Source: Alphaproteobacteria bacterium CG11_big_fil_rev_8_21_14_0_20_39_49
Lineage (GTDB): Bacteria; Pseudomonadota; Alphaproteobacteria; Rickettsiales; UBA6187
DNA length: 64,000 bases
Reading direction: 5' to 3'
NCBI GenBank assembly: GCA_002787635.1
Contig: PCXK01000024.1
Location: 1 to 64,000 of the forward strand
Below are positions 18,857-28,900 of the stretch, piece after piece. Both the position numbers and the translations under genes were made by a program. Under the pieces are notes generated by a model, which did no database searches, was not told the origin of the DNA, and saw nothing but the letters and a program-made list of their open reading frames with translations. Position 1 is the first letter of the stretch; the number at the start of each line of letters is the position of its first letter.

Positions 18857-19645
18857 ATGTTAATAAAAAAATCAAATGGTTTTTCACTGGTCGAGCTATC
18901 TATCGTTATAGTGGTAGTAGCTATTATAACAGCAGGCATAATAAGCTCAAACATTATCGTTGAACAGGCAAAAATAAGAACACAGATATCCGAACTGGAA
19001 AAATATAAACTTGCCTACGAAGCATTTAAATATAGGTTCAATGCAATACCGGGTGATTTTAAAGACGCATCTAAGTATTGGGGGGCTGCCGTACCAAACG
19101 GCAACGGGAATTCGGCAATAGGGGATATTTCGGGATTTAATTCGATAGATAACTTACATTGCGTCAATAATAATGAAGATCTTATTTTCTTTTACCACCT
19201 ATATCTGGCAGGTTTGATAGATCGTAAATATGAACCCATACCGCAAATTGATATTGGTTACCCGTCTTTAATAACAGCCCCCAAGAAAGGCATGGGTGCA
19301 TCAGGTGGCTTGCCGGGTGGTGTTTTCGGAGGGGATAATTATACCGTTGAATTTCAAAATTCAGCCACTATCAGAGCCAGAGTTGCTTTGAATCTGCATG
19401 CGGGAAACCTTCATAATATGCCGCATTGTCATGATTTTAACGATGATGTGGGAACAGGAACGCCGGCACTATATCATGCTATAGATACAAAAATTGATGA
19501 CGGGATACCCCTTGAAGGCAGCTTTCTTGCCTATAGAGCGTGGAGCAGCAATTATGGCAACTGCCTGACAGCTGCCAACGGAGAATATTTACTTAGTAAC
19601 GAAAGAACCGCATGTCATGCCATGTATATTTTCGAAATTTACTAG
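18857..19645 (+). CDS. Orphan type IV pilin-like (pseudopilin) protein
   Basis: A class III prepilin signal is present: short basic leader MLIKKSNG, cleavage before F9, Glu13 at mature position +5, then a hydrophobic helix (IVIVVVAIITAGIISSNII). The next block (about 40-75) contains FNAIPGDFKDASKYWG, also seen in the protein at 41604. The C-terminal domain has several Cys and an IDDGIPLEGS motif. No prepilin peptidase, assembly ATPase or secretin gene is nearby, so it is an isolated paralogue. It is divergent from the DUF3576 gene. Pilus, type II secretion or DNA uptake cannot be told apart. Confidence 0.85.
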   Translation: MLIKKSNGFSLVELSIVIVVVAIITAGIISSNIIVEQAKIRTQISELEKYKLAYEAFKYRFNAIPGDFKDASKYWGAAVPNGNGNSAIGDISGFNSIDNLHCVNNNEDLIFFYHLYLAGLIDRKYEPIPQIDIGYPSLITAPKKGMGASGGLPGGVFGGDNYTVEFQNSATIRARVALNLHAGNLHNMPHCHDFNDDVGTGTPALYHAIDTKIDDGIPLEGSFLAYRAWSSNYGNCLTAANGEYLLSNERTACHAMYIFEIY

Positions 19646-19742
19646 TTGGCAATATCCGTAATAATTTTTATGTTAATTACTTGCAATTATTAACTACAAG
19701 ATGTACATGCTTTGTAAAAATAATGTAAATTTCTAAAGAAAT

Positions 19743-20699
19743 ATGAAACAACCGTCTTTCTGGAAAGAAGTGTCACTTTATAACTTTCTACTCTTTCCAT
19801 TTAGTATTATATATCAGTTGATAAGCTGCATAAAAAATGCGGTTAGTAGACCGTATAAGCCTTCCAAGCCTGTTATCTGCATAGGTAACGTGACGGTTGG
19901 CGGTGCCGGAAAAACTCCTACTGCCATAGCAATCGCCAAGATAATAACCGATATGGGGAAGAAACCCGTATTTTTAACTCGTGGGTACGGAGGTTCCCTA
20001 AGGGTTACTACAATCGTGAATCCCGATATACATAAAGCAAAGGATACGGGCGATGAGCCTATATTGCTCAGTCGTGTTGCTACAACCATAGTTTCAAAAA
20101 ACCGTGTAACAGGGGCAAAACTTGCCTGCGAAAAGGATTTTGACGTAATAATAATGGATGACGGATTGCAAAACCCTACAATTGAAAAAACTATTTCATT
20201 ACTGGTAATTGACGGTAGTTACGGTATCGGCAGCGGCTATATTATTCCGGCAGGTCCTTTGAGGGAAAGCCTAAAAAGCGGTCTTAGTAAGGTTGAGGCA
20301 GTGGTGTTCATCGGTGATGATAAAAAATATATTTTATCGAAGCTTGAAGATAAAAAAATAATCAAAGCCAAGATAAAAGCAAAAAAACATGATAAAAAAA
20401 CCGATAAATATGTTGCATTCTGCGGACTTGGCAATCCGGATAAATTCTTCAATACGCTCGTGGAGAACGGCTATAATGTCAGGGAGAAAAAAGAGTTTCC
20501 CGACCATTATAACTATAAACAGCAGGATATTGATGATTTAAGGAATCTGGCAAAAAGCTGGAACGCTAAACTTATAACTACCGAAAAAGACTATGTCCGC
20601 CTTTCTAACGTCCACAAAAAGGACATTGAAACTCTGCCTATATCTATTGAGTTTGAAAAAGAGCAGGAAATAAGGAAAATTGTAGAAAGTATCTTTTAA
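19743..20699 (+). CDS. lpxK: Tetraacyldisaccharide 4'-kinase
   Basis: Phosphorylates the 4' position of the lipid A disaccharide. N-terminal amphipathic and membrane-associated segment (FLLFPFSIIYQLISCI), then CIGNVTVGGAGKTPTAIAIA with P-loop GGAGKT (53-58). Further LpxK marks are FLTRGYGG, GDEPILLSR, VIIMDDGLQNP and a C-terminal TTEKDYVRL. Length 318 is normal. lpxL follows 168 nt later on the same strand, so two Raetz-pathway steps are neighbours here. Confidence 0.95.
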   Translation: MKQPSFWKEVSLYNFLLFPFSIIYQLISCIKNAVSRPYKPSKPVICIGNVTVGGAGKTPTAIAIAKIITDMGKKPVFLTRGYGGSLRVTTIVNPDIHKAKDTGDEPILLSRVATTIVSKNRVTGAKLACEKDFDVIIMDDGLQNPTIEKTISLLVIDGSYGIGSGYIIPAGPLRESLKSGLSKVEAVVFIGDDKKYILSKLEDKKIIKAKIKAKKHDKKTDKYVAFCGLGNPDKFFNTLVENGYNVREKKEFPDHYNYKQQDIDDLRNLAKSWNAKLITTEKDYVRLSNVHKKDIETLPISIEFEKEQEIRKIVESIF

Positions 20700-20780
20700 T
20701 TTCTATAGTATTTGCAAGTAATGGTTGTTATTGCTTTCATTAGACTTCTTGATCGGCGAATGATGTTAAAAAAACATAAT

Positions 20781-20802
20781 ATAGTAAATTTGAATTTACT
20801 AT
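20781..20802. promoter_or_regulatory. 22-bp palindrome upstream of lpxL
   Basis: ATAGTAAATT-TG-AATTTACTAT, perfect apart from the two central bases, in the 168-nt gap between lpxK and lpxL. The 2-nt spacer and AT-rich arms suit a protein-binding dyad better than a terminator. Confidence 0.35.
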
Positions 20803-20867
20803 AAACCAAGCGTTATATATCTTAGATATTACCGTTAAATATATAATAGCTTCAGCAATCAAACCAA

Positions 20868-21755
20868 GTGAGAAATTTTTTGAAGATAAAACACCTGTTA
20901 CAATACCGTATAGTAAAACTATTATACGGCTTCTTTAAGATATTTCCTATCGGTACAGCGTCCTCAATAGGAGGCTTTATAGGCAGGAATCTGGGTAAGC
21001 TGTTAAAAGTAAACAGGGTTGCAAGGCGTAATATTAAAAATGCCTTCCCCGATTTTACCGATGAACAGGTTGAAGATACCGTACTAAAAATGTGGGATAA
21101 TCTGGGGCGTGTGGCAGGCGAGTTTCCGCACATGACGGCGTTTAAGGGAGATGATTTTGCAAAAATAGTTGAGGTAGAAGGAGCCGAGTACATTAAGCAA
21201 GCCGGTGAGTCAGGTAAAACCGCTATATTTTTCTCAGGACATTTTGCAAACTGGGAAATAGTACCTAAAACTATATTCGAAAAAGGCTGCCCGTCAGTTA
21301 ATCTTGTATATAGAAAATCCAATAATCCGTATCTGGACAAGCTTATTTTAGACGTGAGAAGCAATTATCAGCAAGGTTGTATGCCTAAAGGTACTAAAGG
21401 TGCAAGAATGATAATAAAAGCCATAAAAGAGAGCAAGCATATAGGCATGTTGGTTGACCAGAAACAAAATGACGGTATTCCCGTGCCGTTCTTCGGACGA
21501 GACGCAATGACGGCTCCTGCAATAGCAAGCCTTGCACTTAAATATGACTGTCAACTAATTCCTGTGCAGGTTAGAAGGGTAGGCGGTGCAAAGTTCAAAG
21601 TTAAAGTCTACGAGCCGTTTAAATTCGATCATACGGGTAATGAACATAAAGATATCCGGCTTGCCATGATAAGGATAAATTCTATTTTTGAAGGCTGGAT
21701 AAAACAAGAACCGAGCCAATGGTTCTGGGTGCATAACAGATGGCCTAAAGAATAA
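20868..21755 (+). CDS. lpxL: Lipid A late acyltransferase (LpxL/HtrB family)
   Basis: Adds a secondary acyl chain to Kdo2-lipid IVA or a related precursor. The catalytic HX4E is HFANWE (His125, Glu130), preceded by TAIFFSG. Later motifs are VYRKSNNPYLD, MLVDQKQNDGIPVPFFG and the C-terminal EPSQWFWVHNRWPKE. An N-terminal hydrophobic segment (ILYGFFKIFPIG-like, about 18-38) anchors it. The start is a GTG with no clear ribosome-binding site; a TTG 12 nt later is an alternative. Which LpxL/LpxM-type acyl position it serves is not decidable. Confidence 0.92.
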   Translation: MRNFLKIKHLLQYRIVKLLYGFFKIFPIGTASSIGGFIGRNLGKLLKVNRVARRNIKNAFPDFTDEQVEDTVLKMWDNLGRVAGEFPHMTAFKGDDFAKIVEVEGAEYIKQAGESGKTAIFFSGHFANWEIVPKTIFEKGCPSVNLVYRKSNNPYLDKLILDVRSNYQQGCMPKGTKGARMIIKAIKESKHIGMLVDQKQNDGIPVPFFGRDAMTAPAIASLALKYDCQLIPVQVRRVGGAKFKVKVYEPFKFDHTGNEHKDIRLAMIRINSIFEGWIKQEPSQWFWVHNRWPKE

Positions 21756-21852
21756 GTTTTAAGAACATTAACAAATCCATTCAAAAGAGCTTGCATAAAA
21801 TATAGCTATCTGTTAAAAGCAGCTTTCCTTTTTATTTTGATAGCCATTTTCC

Positions 21853-21942
21853 GGTGAGGTGTCCGAGTGGTTTAAGGAACCGGTCTTGAAAACCGGCGTG
21901 CGAGCAATCGTACCGTGGGTTCGAATCCCACCCTCACCGCCA
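21853..21942 (+). tRNA. tRNA-Ser(UGA)
   Basis: The 7-bp acceptor stem GGTGAGG/CCTCACC closes the molecule, followed by G73 and an encoded CCA. The anticodon stem-loop CCGGT-CTTGAAA-ACCGG gives anticodon UGA. The long variable arm and GGTTCGAATCC T-loop are those of a class II serine tRNA. An integrase remnant lies 165 nt downstream in the same orientation. Confidence 0.97.
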
Positions 21943-22044
21943 TCATTTGGTTTTTTACAGTCCTATAAAGTCCGAATTTCCTTGATATATAAAGACATTA
22001 TCCTTATCTTTAGTTCTATATAGTTTTATATTGTCCTAGCACAT

Positions 22045-22105
22045 ATGCCCCCAAGTGGGGATATATGTGGGGGCATAAATTCAAGCGAAATAGGAGATGC
22101 CCCCA
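22045..22105. promoter_or_regulatory. Three ATGCCCCCA motifs before the integrase remnant
   Basis: ATGCCCCCA occurs at 22045-22053 and 22097-22105, and inverted at 22068-22076, between the tRNA and the integrase start. They resemble arm-type binding sites of P4-like integrases. The first and the inverted copy can also form a hairpin. Confidence 0.45.
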
Positions 22106-22106
22106 A

Positions 22107-22535
22107 ATGCCATTAAATGATATTGCTTGCAAAGGGTTTAAGCCAGAAAGTAAATCGTATAAAAAGAGCGATGAGAAAGGACTTTATCTTGAAATAATGC
22201 CTAACGGTAGTAAATACTGGCATTTGAAATACCGCTTTAACAAAAAGGAAAACCGCCTTTCCTTTGGTGTATATCCAGAAATATCATTAAAAGAAGCCCG
22301 TGAAAAAAGAGATGAAGCCAGAAAGCTGATAAGAGAGGGTATTGACCCAGCGAAAAAGAAAAAAGTTGAAAAGCTAACTCAATATATTAATGCAGAGAAC
22401 TCTTTTGAAAATGTTGCACGTGAATGGCATAACAATCAAAAATCAGGTTGTACAGAAAGGCATGCTAATTACGTGCTTAAGAGGTTACGCTATAACCTTT
22501 TAAATTATAGTATTTACACTTTTGGACACTCATGA
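22107..22535 (+). pseudogene. Truncated P4-type tyrosine integrase (DUF4102 N-terminus)
   Basis: ATG 22107 has AGGAGA about 10 nt upstream. The first 90 residues match the arm-binding DUF4102 domain of P4-like integrases (MPLNDIACKGFKPESKSYK; LKYRFNKKENRLSFGVYPEISLKEAREKRDEAR segments; REGIDPAKKKK). It then enters the core-binding domain (FENVAREWHNNQ, HANYVLKRL). The frame breaks at about 22497, where a dispersed palindromic element begins and supplies the last 12 codons and the stop. The catalytic domain (R...H-x-x-R...Y) is absent, so it is dead. Its position after tRNA-Ser fits an old integrative element. Confidence 0.9.
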
Positions 22536-22567
22536 TTGTCCCCCCGCTTTATGCGGGGATCTACTAT
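22497..22567. repeat. Family C palindromic element, half copy
   Basis: Begins CTTTTAAATTATAG and continues through the hairpin CCCCGC-TTTATGC-GGGG to GATCTAC. It matches the reverse complement of the right half of the element at 29022-29180 over about 70 nt with few changes. It replaces the 3' part of the integrase gene. Confidence 0.85.
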
Positions 22568-22686
22568 CGATTTTGGGGTATATGGAGGGATAAATAGGGG
22601 TACAATTATACCCCTAAAATATAAAAATTGAATGTGATCGGTTAACCGGAAAGATGAGGGTTATTTAGTATTTTTCACAAGCAATC

Positions 22687-22712
22687 GGTGCTGAAACGAG
22701 TTCAAAATGACA
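22687..22712. repeat. Family A palindromic repeat, right arm only
   Basis: GGTGCTGAAACGAGTTCAAA followed by ATGACA corresponds to the right arm of the family A elements. It lies just downstream of lptB. Confidence 0.65.
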
Positions 22713-22725
22713 AAAAGCATAAAAC

Positions 22726-24066
22726 TTAAAGGCTGAATTTATCGCCAAGATATACCCTGCGTACTTCCTTGTTGCCTACAATCTCCGCAGGAGTGCCTTC
22801 CATCAACACCTTACCGTCATGGATAATATAAGCACGGTTGATAAGGTCTAGTGCCTCACGGACATTATGGTCGGTGATAAGAACCCCTATTCCCCTGTTC
22901 TTCAAGTGCGATATCAACTCTTTGATATCGGCTACGGCAACCGGATCAATGCCGGCTAACGGCTCGTCAAGAAGTATAAATGAAGGGTTGCTCGCAAGTG
23001 CCCTTGCAATCTCGACACGGCGACGCTCACCGCCTGATAAGGCAATTGCCGGAGAGCGGCGAAGATGCGTTATCGAAAATTCACCAAGTAGCGAGTCAAG
23101 CTCGGCAGACCTTTTTTCTGAAACCGGCTCGGATATCTCCAGAACCGAAAGTATGTTTTCTTCAACCGTCATACCACGGAATATAGACGCTTCCTGTGGA
23201 AGATAGCCTATACCCATTCTTGCCCTGCGGTAAACGGGAAGGTTGGTTATATCGGTTCCGTCAAGTGATATAGTGCCGTAATCAGGGCGGATAAGACCCA
23301 TTATCATATAAAATGATGTAGTTTTACCTGCACCGTTAGGACCTAATAAGCCGACTGCCTCGCCACGGTTTAATACCATAGACACATCACGCACGGCAGG
23401 CTTGTCACCATATGACTTACCTAAATTGCAAATATGCAGACCTTTTTTAGGATTTGTTGCAATTAACTTAGGTTTTTTGGGTTTTTTCTTTTCTTCGGAT
23501 TTTTTCCCCATAGAATAAACATTTTCTTTTGAAGAGTCTTGCTTTTTCAGGCTCTCGAACTTGATTATCTGCGGCGGCTCATCATGCGTTTCTTCCGGTT
23601 TTTCATTTTTAGGAGTATCCTCTTTTTCTTCAGAGGTTATTGAGGTTACTGCCTTTAAGAACGGCTTTTTCTCTTGTTTTTTTACTTCCTTTGCAACCTG
23701 CTCGTCATTAATAGCCTCAATAAAAGACTCTTGAACATTATTTTCTTTCGTAACTGCATCTTTAGCCGATTTCTCTATTGCAGGGGCAGCGGAGGTAACA
23801 TTCTTATTATCCGCTGTTATATCATTAGCAGGAGGTTGAGTAACGGGCTTTTGTGCCACAGCTTCTTCAAAAAGGGATTTTTGACCGGCTACAGGCTTTT
23901 TTTTAGTAATCTTATCTATAGCCGCCTTATTAAGTGCTTCAAAATCCACTTGCTTCTTATCGGCTGTTTTTTTTATTTTCGGCGTATTGCCGGATGTTAT
24001 CTTTTTCAATGTTTCAGCACTTTCCCTCACCGAGAGTGATTTCTTATCCATAAATCTCTTAATCAT
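22726..24066 (-). CDS. lptB: LPS export ATPase LptB with a long N-terminal extension
   Basis: The C-terminal 240 residues are a standard LptB: Walker [10 protein letters not shown] (242-250), Q-loop YLPQEASIF, signature LSGGE (343-347), Walker B FILLDEP (363-369), H-loop ITDHN. LptB powers LPS extraction with LptFG. The first about 205 residues are unusual: low-complexity Lys/Glu/Ala/Pro-rich sequence with no fold I recognise. LptB is usually about 240 residues. ATG codons near residues 6 and 186 could be alternative starts; if M186 is used, the product is nearer the normal length. lptA lies 28 nt upstream on the same strand. Confidence 0.92.
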   Translation of the reverse strand: MIKRFMDKKSLSVRESAETLKKITSGNTPKIKKTADKKQVDFEALNKAAIDKITKKKPVAGQKSLFEEAVAQKPVTQPPANDITADNKNVTSAAPAIEKSAKDAVTKENNVQESFIEAINDEQVAKEVKKQEKKPFLKAVTSITSEEKEDTPKNEKPEETHDEPPQIIKFESLKKQDSSKENVYSMGKKSEEKKKPKKPKLIATNPKKGLHICNLGKSYGDKPAVRDVSMVLNRGEAVGLLGPNGAGKTTSFYMIMGLIRPDYGTISLDGTDITNLPVYRRARMGIGYLPQEASIFRGMTVEENILSVLEISEPVSEKRSAELDSLLGEFSITHLRRSPAIALSGGERRRVEIARALASNPSFILLDEPLAGIDPVAVADIKELISHLKNRGIGVLITDHNVREALDLINRAYIIHDGKVLMEGTPAEIVGNKEVRRVYLGDKFSL

Positions 24067-24094
24067 AGACTACCTGTATCTTAAAAGAGAAAAA

Positions 24095-24616
24095 CTATTG
24101 TTCGGGAATAAAAATCCCCTTAACACGTCCTTTTTTCTCCGTCCCGTTCGCTTCTTGCTTCGTATCACTAACGATACTACTTTTACCCGTGTTCAAATTA
24201 TAAACAAACTTTTCGCCCTTTACCACATTTTTTCCACTTTTTAATGAAACATTACCTAATAAAGTAATGAGTTTTTTATCTACATCGAAAACGCCCTTAT
24301 TACTGCTTGCAGTTTCTTTAGGGGTTTTTAACGTGACATTGCCTACGGTTTCAACCTTCGATACCGAGTTTTGGGACTCACCTCCACCTGACTTATAATG
24401 AACAAGCATCTCATCGGATTTGATAGTAATATTGCTTTGTATAGCCTCAACATTGCCCTTAAATACGGCTTTTTGCTTATTTTGCTCTATTTCCAGAGTA
24501 TCCGATGTTATCTCGACAGGAGCCTTGGAATCATAGCCCTGATAGCCATCTGTCGATGCATATGAGCCAAATGCATAAAAAGCAGATAATGTACAAATTA
24601 GTATTTTCTTAATCAT
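24095..24616 (-). CDS. lptA: LPS transport periplasmic protein LptA
   Basis: Bridge protein carrying LPS across the periplasm. Signal peptide (IKKILICTLSAFYAFGSYAS), then the OstA-like repeat fold: PVEITSDTLEIEQNKQKAVFKGNVEA, ITIKSDEMLVHYKSG, KVETVGNVTLKTPKETASSN and NVVKGEKFVYNLNTG. The C-terminus (KGRVKGIFIPEQ) is like alphaproteobacterial LptA. It precedes lptB on one transcript. lptC, often upstream, is not here; pyrF takes that place, about 80 nt away. Confidence 0.92.
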   Translation of the reverse strand: MIKKILICTLSAFYAFGSYASTDGYQGYDSKAPVEITSDTLEIEQNKQKAVFKGNVEAIQSNITIKSDEMLVHYKSGGGESQNSVSKVETVGNVTLKTPKETASSNKGVFDVDKKLITLLGNVSLKSGKNVVKGEKFVYNLNTGKSSIVSDTKQEANGTEKKGRVKGIFIPEQ

Positions 24617-24695
24617 ATTTTATAAAGAAATTATAGTTAACATAAGGTTGGGGCGGAAATCATAACAATAATATGTCACAAAATCCAGTAAAGAA

Positions 24696-25400
24696 TTATT
24701 TTATGCTATTAAAAATATCATGCGCAGTCTTTGCAGGATTTTTCGAACGTGTTATCGGTCTGCCGATTACAATATAATCAGCTCCTTCATTTACCGCCTG
24801 TTTTGGTGTCATAACACGCCTCTGGTCGTCATTGGTGCCTGAGTCTGGGCGTATGCCCGGTACTACCGTTACAAAATCCTTGCCGCATATCGATTTTACC
24901 GATTTTATTTCATGCGGCGAGCAGACAATTCCGTCCAGTCCGGATTCCTTTGCCAGTTTTGCTAATATTTCCACCTGTTCAAAAGCCGTTCTATCTATCC
25001 CTATACCGTTTAGTTCGTTGTCGTCCATGCTAGTCAGAACCGTAACCCCCACTATCAGCGGTTTTTGTTTTCCAAGCTTTGCCGCCTCTTCTTTTGCCGC
25101 ATAAGATGCGGCCTGCATCATCGCCTTGCCGCCGAGCGCATGGATAGTTATTATGCTAACATCAAGGCTAACGGCACTTTTTACGGCCTCGGCAACCGTA
25201 TTGGGAATATCGTGGAACTTCAGGTCAAGGAATATGTCGATTCCGGTTGAAGCAACCTCTTTTATACCTTCCGCACCATGTGCCGTAAAGAACTCAAGAC
25301 CGCATTTAACCATTGCCACGCTGTCCTTTACCGCAAGAGCAAGCTCTTTTGCCTGTTTGATGTCTTTAGTATCAATGGCACAAATAATAATGTTTGTCAT
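24696..25400 (-). CDS. pyrF: Orotidine 5'-phosphate decarboxylase
   Basis: Last step of UMP synthesis. The active-site signature DLKFHDIPNT (59-68) carries the Asp/Lys/Asp catalytic residues (Asp59, Lys61, Asp64). Other family marks are IICAIDTKD at the start, VKCGLEFF, TVVPGIRPDSG with the phosphate-binding Arg, and DYIVIGRPITRS near the C-terminus. The 234-residue length is normal. Confidence 0.96.
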   Translation of the reverse strand: MTNIIICAIDTKDIKQAKELALAVKDSVAMVKCGLEFFTAHGAEGIKEVASTGIDIFLDLKFHDIPNTVAEAVKSAVSLDVSIITIHALGGKAMMQAASYAAKEEAAKLGKQKPLIVGVTVLTSMDDNELNGIGIDRTAFEQVEILAKLAKESGLDGIVCSPHEIKSVKSICGKDFVTVVPGIRPDSGTNDDQRRVMTPKQAVNEGADYIVIGRPITRSKNPAKTAHDIFNSIK

Positions 25401-25477
25401 AATAAAATTATAGTATAATTATATGTATAACATGATAATATAATATATTATATTTTCTACTAAAAAGGGGACAAATA

Positions 25478-25801
25478 ATGAATAAAAAATATATTAGTGC
25501 CGTTGCCGTTACTTTTATTTTAACAGCGGGTACGGCTTATGCGGGATTTAATAATAAGTCCACAAGTGCAGTTGATGACAGAACTGCTATTGTTGCAGAA
25601 AATACCGAACAAACAAAATTGTTAAAAGAAATTCTGGCAGAAACTAAAAAAACCAATGAATTGCTTATAAAACATATAGGAGCCGGTGAAGCTGAAAGGC
25701 GACAAAGAGGAGCGTTACCTGAGGACGGTAAAATGGAAAAAGACGCACTTCCTCCGGTTGGCACAGAACCTGAAAGCAGTCGAAGAGAACGAATCAGATA
25801 G
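25478..25801 (+). CDS. Small exported coiled-coil-like protein
   Basis: A 107-residue protein with a signal peptide (ISAVAVTFILTAGTAYA, cleavage after AYA). An AAGGGG lies about 9 nt before the ATG. Residues about 35-70 (ENTEQTKLLKEILAETKKTN) form a predicted amphipathic helix; the C-terminus is charged and Pro/Arg-rich. No family recognised. It is divergent from pyrF and upstream of putA by about 150 nt. Confidence 0.7.
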   Translation: MNKKYISAVAVTFILTAGTAYAGFNNKSTSAVDDRTAIVAENTEQTKLLKEILAETKKTNELLIKHIGAGEAERRQRGALPEDGKMEKDALPPVGTEPESSRRERIR

Positions 25802-25955
25802 TTATAGTATTTTCACTTTTCATTAATAATTTGTCGACACTACCCGAGTCTCAACAATATATAAATCCTGCTTAAGAAGCTCAGGTTAATTGACTATATA
25901 AATATATTATGTCAAAAATAGTCTTGTTATTTAACAGGGAATTTAATGTTATTTT

Positions 25956-28900
25956 ATGGATAAAAAATTAGGTAAATTATTATTTGAGGTCAGTTCACAA
26001 GCAAAATGCTCCGAAGATAAAACCGTTCTTAAATTAAAGAAAATCGTAAAAGATAAACGTGGCAGCTTTGCCCCGATAAAGACTGCCGCAAATAGTTATA
26101 TTGCACATATAAGGAGTAATGTCGATTCAATAGGTATTGAAGCTTTTTTCAGGCAGTACGGTCTTGATACGGACGAAGGTATAGCGATACTTTCCCTTTG
26201 TGAAGCATTGCTTAGGGTTCCCGATAGTTCGACTGCAAACGCCCTTATATATGACAAGCTACAGGGTGTAAAATGGGACGAGTTTGAAGGCAAGGGAAAC
26301 TCAAAGGTCATGAAAGCCTCGGCTTTGGGCATGAAAATAGTAGGCAAATTCCTGAATCGGGAAAAACCTGTTAAATCTGCTGCAACACCCTTTATACGCT
26401 CTTCTATAAAACAGTCTATGAAGCTGCTGGGCGGGCATTTTGTTACGGGGCAGGATATTAACGATGCAATAAGCCGTGCAAAAAAATATGAGAAGAAAGG
26501 CTATGTCATGTCTTACGATATGCTTGGCGAGGCGGCACGCTCACCCGAGCAGGCAGAGAGATATATAAACAAATATAAAACCGCTATTGAGAAGATACAA
26601 AATGCGGTTGACCTGACGCAAAGCAGATATAAAAGACCGGCTATATCTATAAAGCTTTCTGCCTTCCACCCCCATTTTCATTATACAAATATTGAAAAAG
26701 TAAAAGCCGAGCTTCTGCCTAAATTAAAAGAAGTTGTTATGCAGGCCCTTGATGCCGGAATGTCAATAACTATAGATGCCGAAGAATACGAAAGACTAGA
26801 CCTTACACTGGAAATTTTTACCGAACTTTTATGCGATAACGACCTAAAAGAAGCGGAGGGCATAGGGCTGGCGGTACAGGCTTATCAAAGGCACGCTTAT
26901 GCGGTTATAGACTATATTGAGGCTCTGGCAAAACATATCGGAAAACAGATACCCGTAAGGCTGGTAAAAGGTGCTTACTGGGACGCTGAAATAAAAAAGT
27001 CACAAATTGCCTCACATGAGGATTATCCGGTATTTACGCATAAAGAACACACCGATATATCATATCTGGCATGTGCATATAAAATGCTGGAAACAGAAGC
27101 CCACATATATCCTCAGTTTGCTACGCATAACGCCGTTACTATCGCCGAAATAGAAAAGGCCGCAAAAGGTAAACAATTCGAGTTCCAGCTAATACACGGC
27201 ATGGGCGGCTCTATATATGACGAGGTGGTCAAAAAATATCCTTGTCGTGTATATGCACCCGTAGGAAGCTATAAGGAGCTATTGCCCTATTTGATAAGAA
27301 GGCTGCTTGAAAACTCGGCTAACAGCTCTTTTGTAAAAAATGTATCCGATGATAAAATAGCACCTAATAACCTTTCGTCAGATATTGTTGAATATAAGGC
27401 TGAAAAAAATAAAATCCCTTTACCGTCGGATATTTATGAGGATAGAAAAAACTCAAAAGGCTTGGATACGGGTAATAAGGCAGATATCGAAAAGTTCCTG
27501 AGTGAACTGGATAAATTCAAGAGTCATAAATGGCTCGCGAATTCATTTATCGGCAATAAAGAAGTTTCAGGGCAGGTTCAGGATGTTTACAGTCCTTATA
27601 ACAATAAGGACAAGGTCGGTAAGGTAAGTAATATAAAACAAACACAGGTTTTAGAAGCTGTGGAGGTAAGCCATAAGGCATTTGAAAAATGGAACAAGAC
27701 CCCGGTAGACCAAAGGGCGGAAATTCTTGAGAAAATGGCTGACCTTCTGGAAAAGAACAGTCTTGAGGTAATCTCGTTATGTATGAGGGAGGCCGGCAAG
27801 ACAATAGCAGATTCCATAGCGGAATTGCGTGAGGCAGTGGATTTTTGCAGATATTACGCAATACAGGCAAGGAAACTGCTGGGGGAAGAAGTTATATTGC
27901 AAGGTCCTACAGGTGAGAAGAACGTACTTTCTTATACCGGCAGAGGGGTTTTTGTATGCATAAGCCCGTGGAATTTTCCGCTTGCGATTTTTTTGGGGCA
28001 GGTATCTGCCGCACTTGTGACGGGTAATACGGTAATTGCAAAGCCTTCCGAACAGACCCCTCTTATTGCCGCATATGCCGTCAGGTTATTGCGTGAGGCG
28101 GGCGTGCCTAAGGGTGTGATAAACCTGCTGCTTGGTGACGGCGAGGCTATCGGTAAAAAATTGCTCAATGACCATAGAGTTGAAGGAGTTGTGTTCACAG
28201 GCTCTAATCAAACCGCTAATATTATCAATAATAATCTTGCGGCAAGAGGGGGGGCTATAATTCCTTTTATCGCAGAAACAGGCGGTCAGAACATTATGAT
28301 AGTTGATTCTACGGCACTGGTTGAACAGACTGTTGACGATATAATCCAATCGGCGTTCATGAGTGCAGGACAAAGATGCTCGGCTTTGAGAGTTCTATAT
28401 GTGCAAAATGATATTGCAGATGAGTTGCTGCAAGTGCTATCGGGAGCTATGCAAACACTTAATATCGGCTCTCCCCAAATGTTGGAAACCGATATTTCAA
28501 GCGTTATTGATATTGACGCAAAAAAGAAACTTGATACGCATATAAGGAGTATGAAAAGCAAGCACAAGCAGGTGGCAAAAGCCGATATAAAAAGTGAAAT
28601 TGCCGATGCAGGATATTTTGTAGTTCCGCATGTGTTTGAGATAAATTCTATTGCCGATTTGAAAGAGGAAGTGTTTGGTCCTGTCCTGCATGTTGTACGC
28701 TATAGCGGGAAGAATCTTGATAATGTTATTGCAGAAGTTAACTCTACAGGCTACGGGCTGACGCTTGGCATTCAAAGCAGGATAGAATCAAGAGCCGAAT
28801 ATATCAGGCAAAGGGTCAATGTGGGTAACTTATATGTTAACCGTAATATGATAGGTGCAACGGTAGGCGTGCAGCCCTTTGGCGGTGAGGGGCTTTCAGG

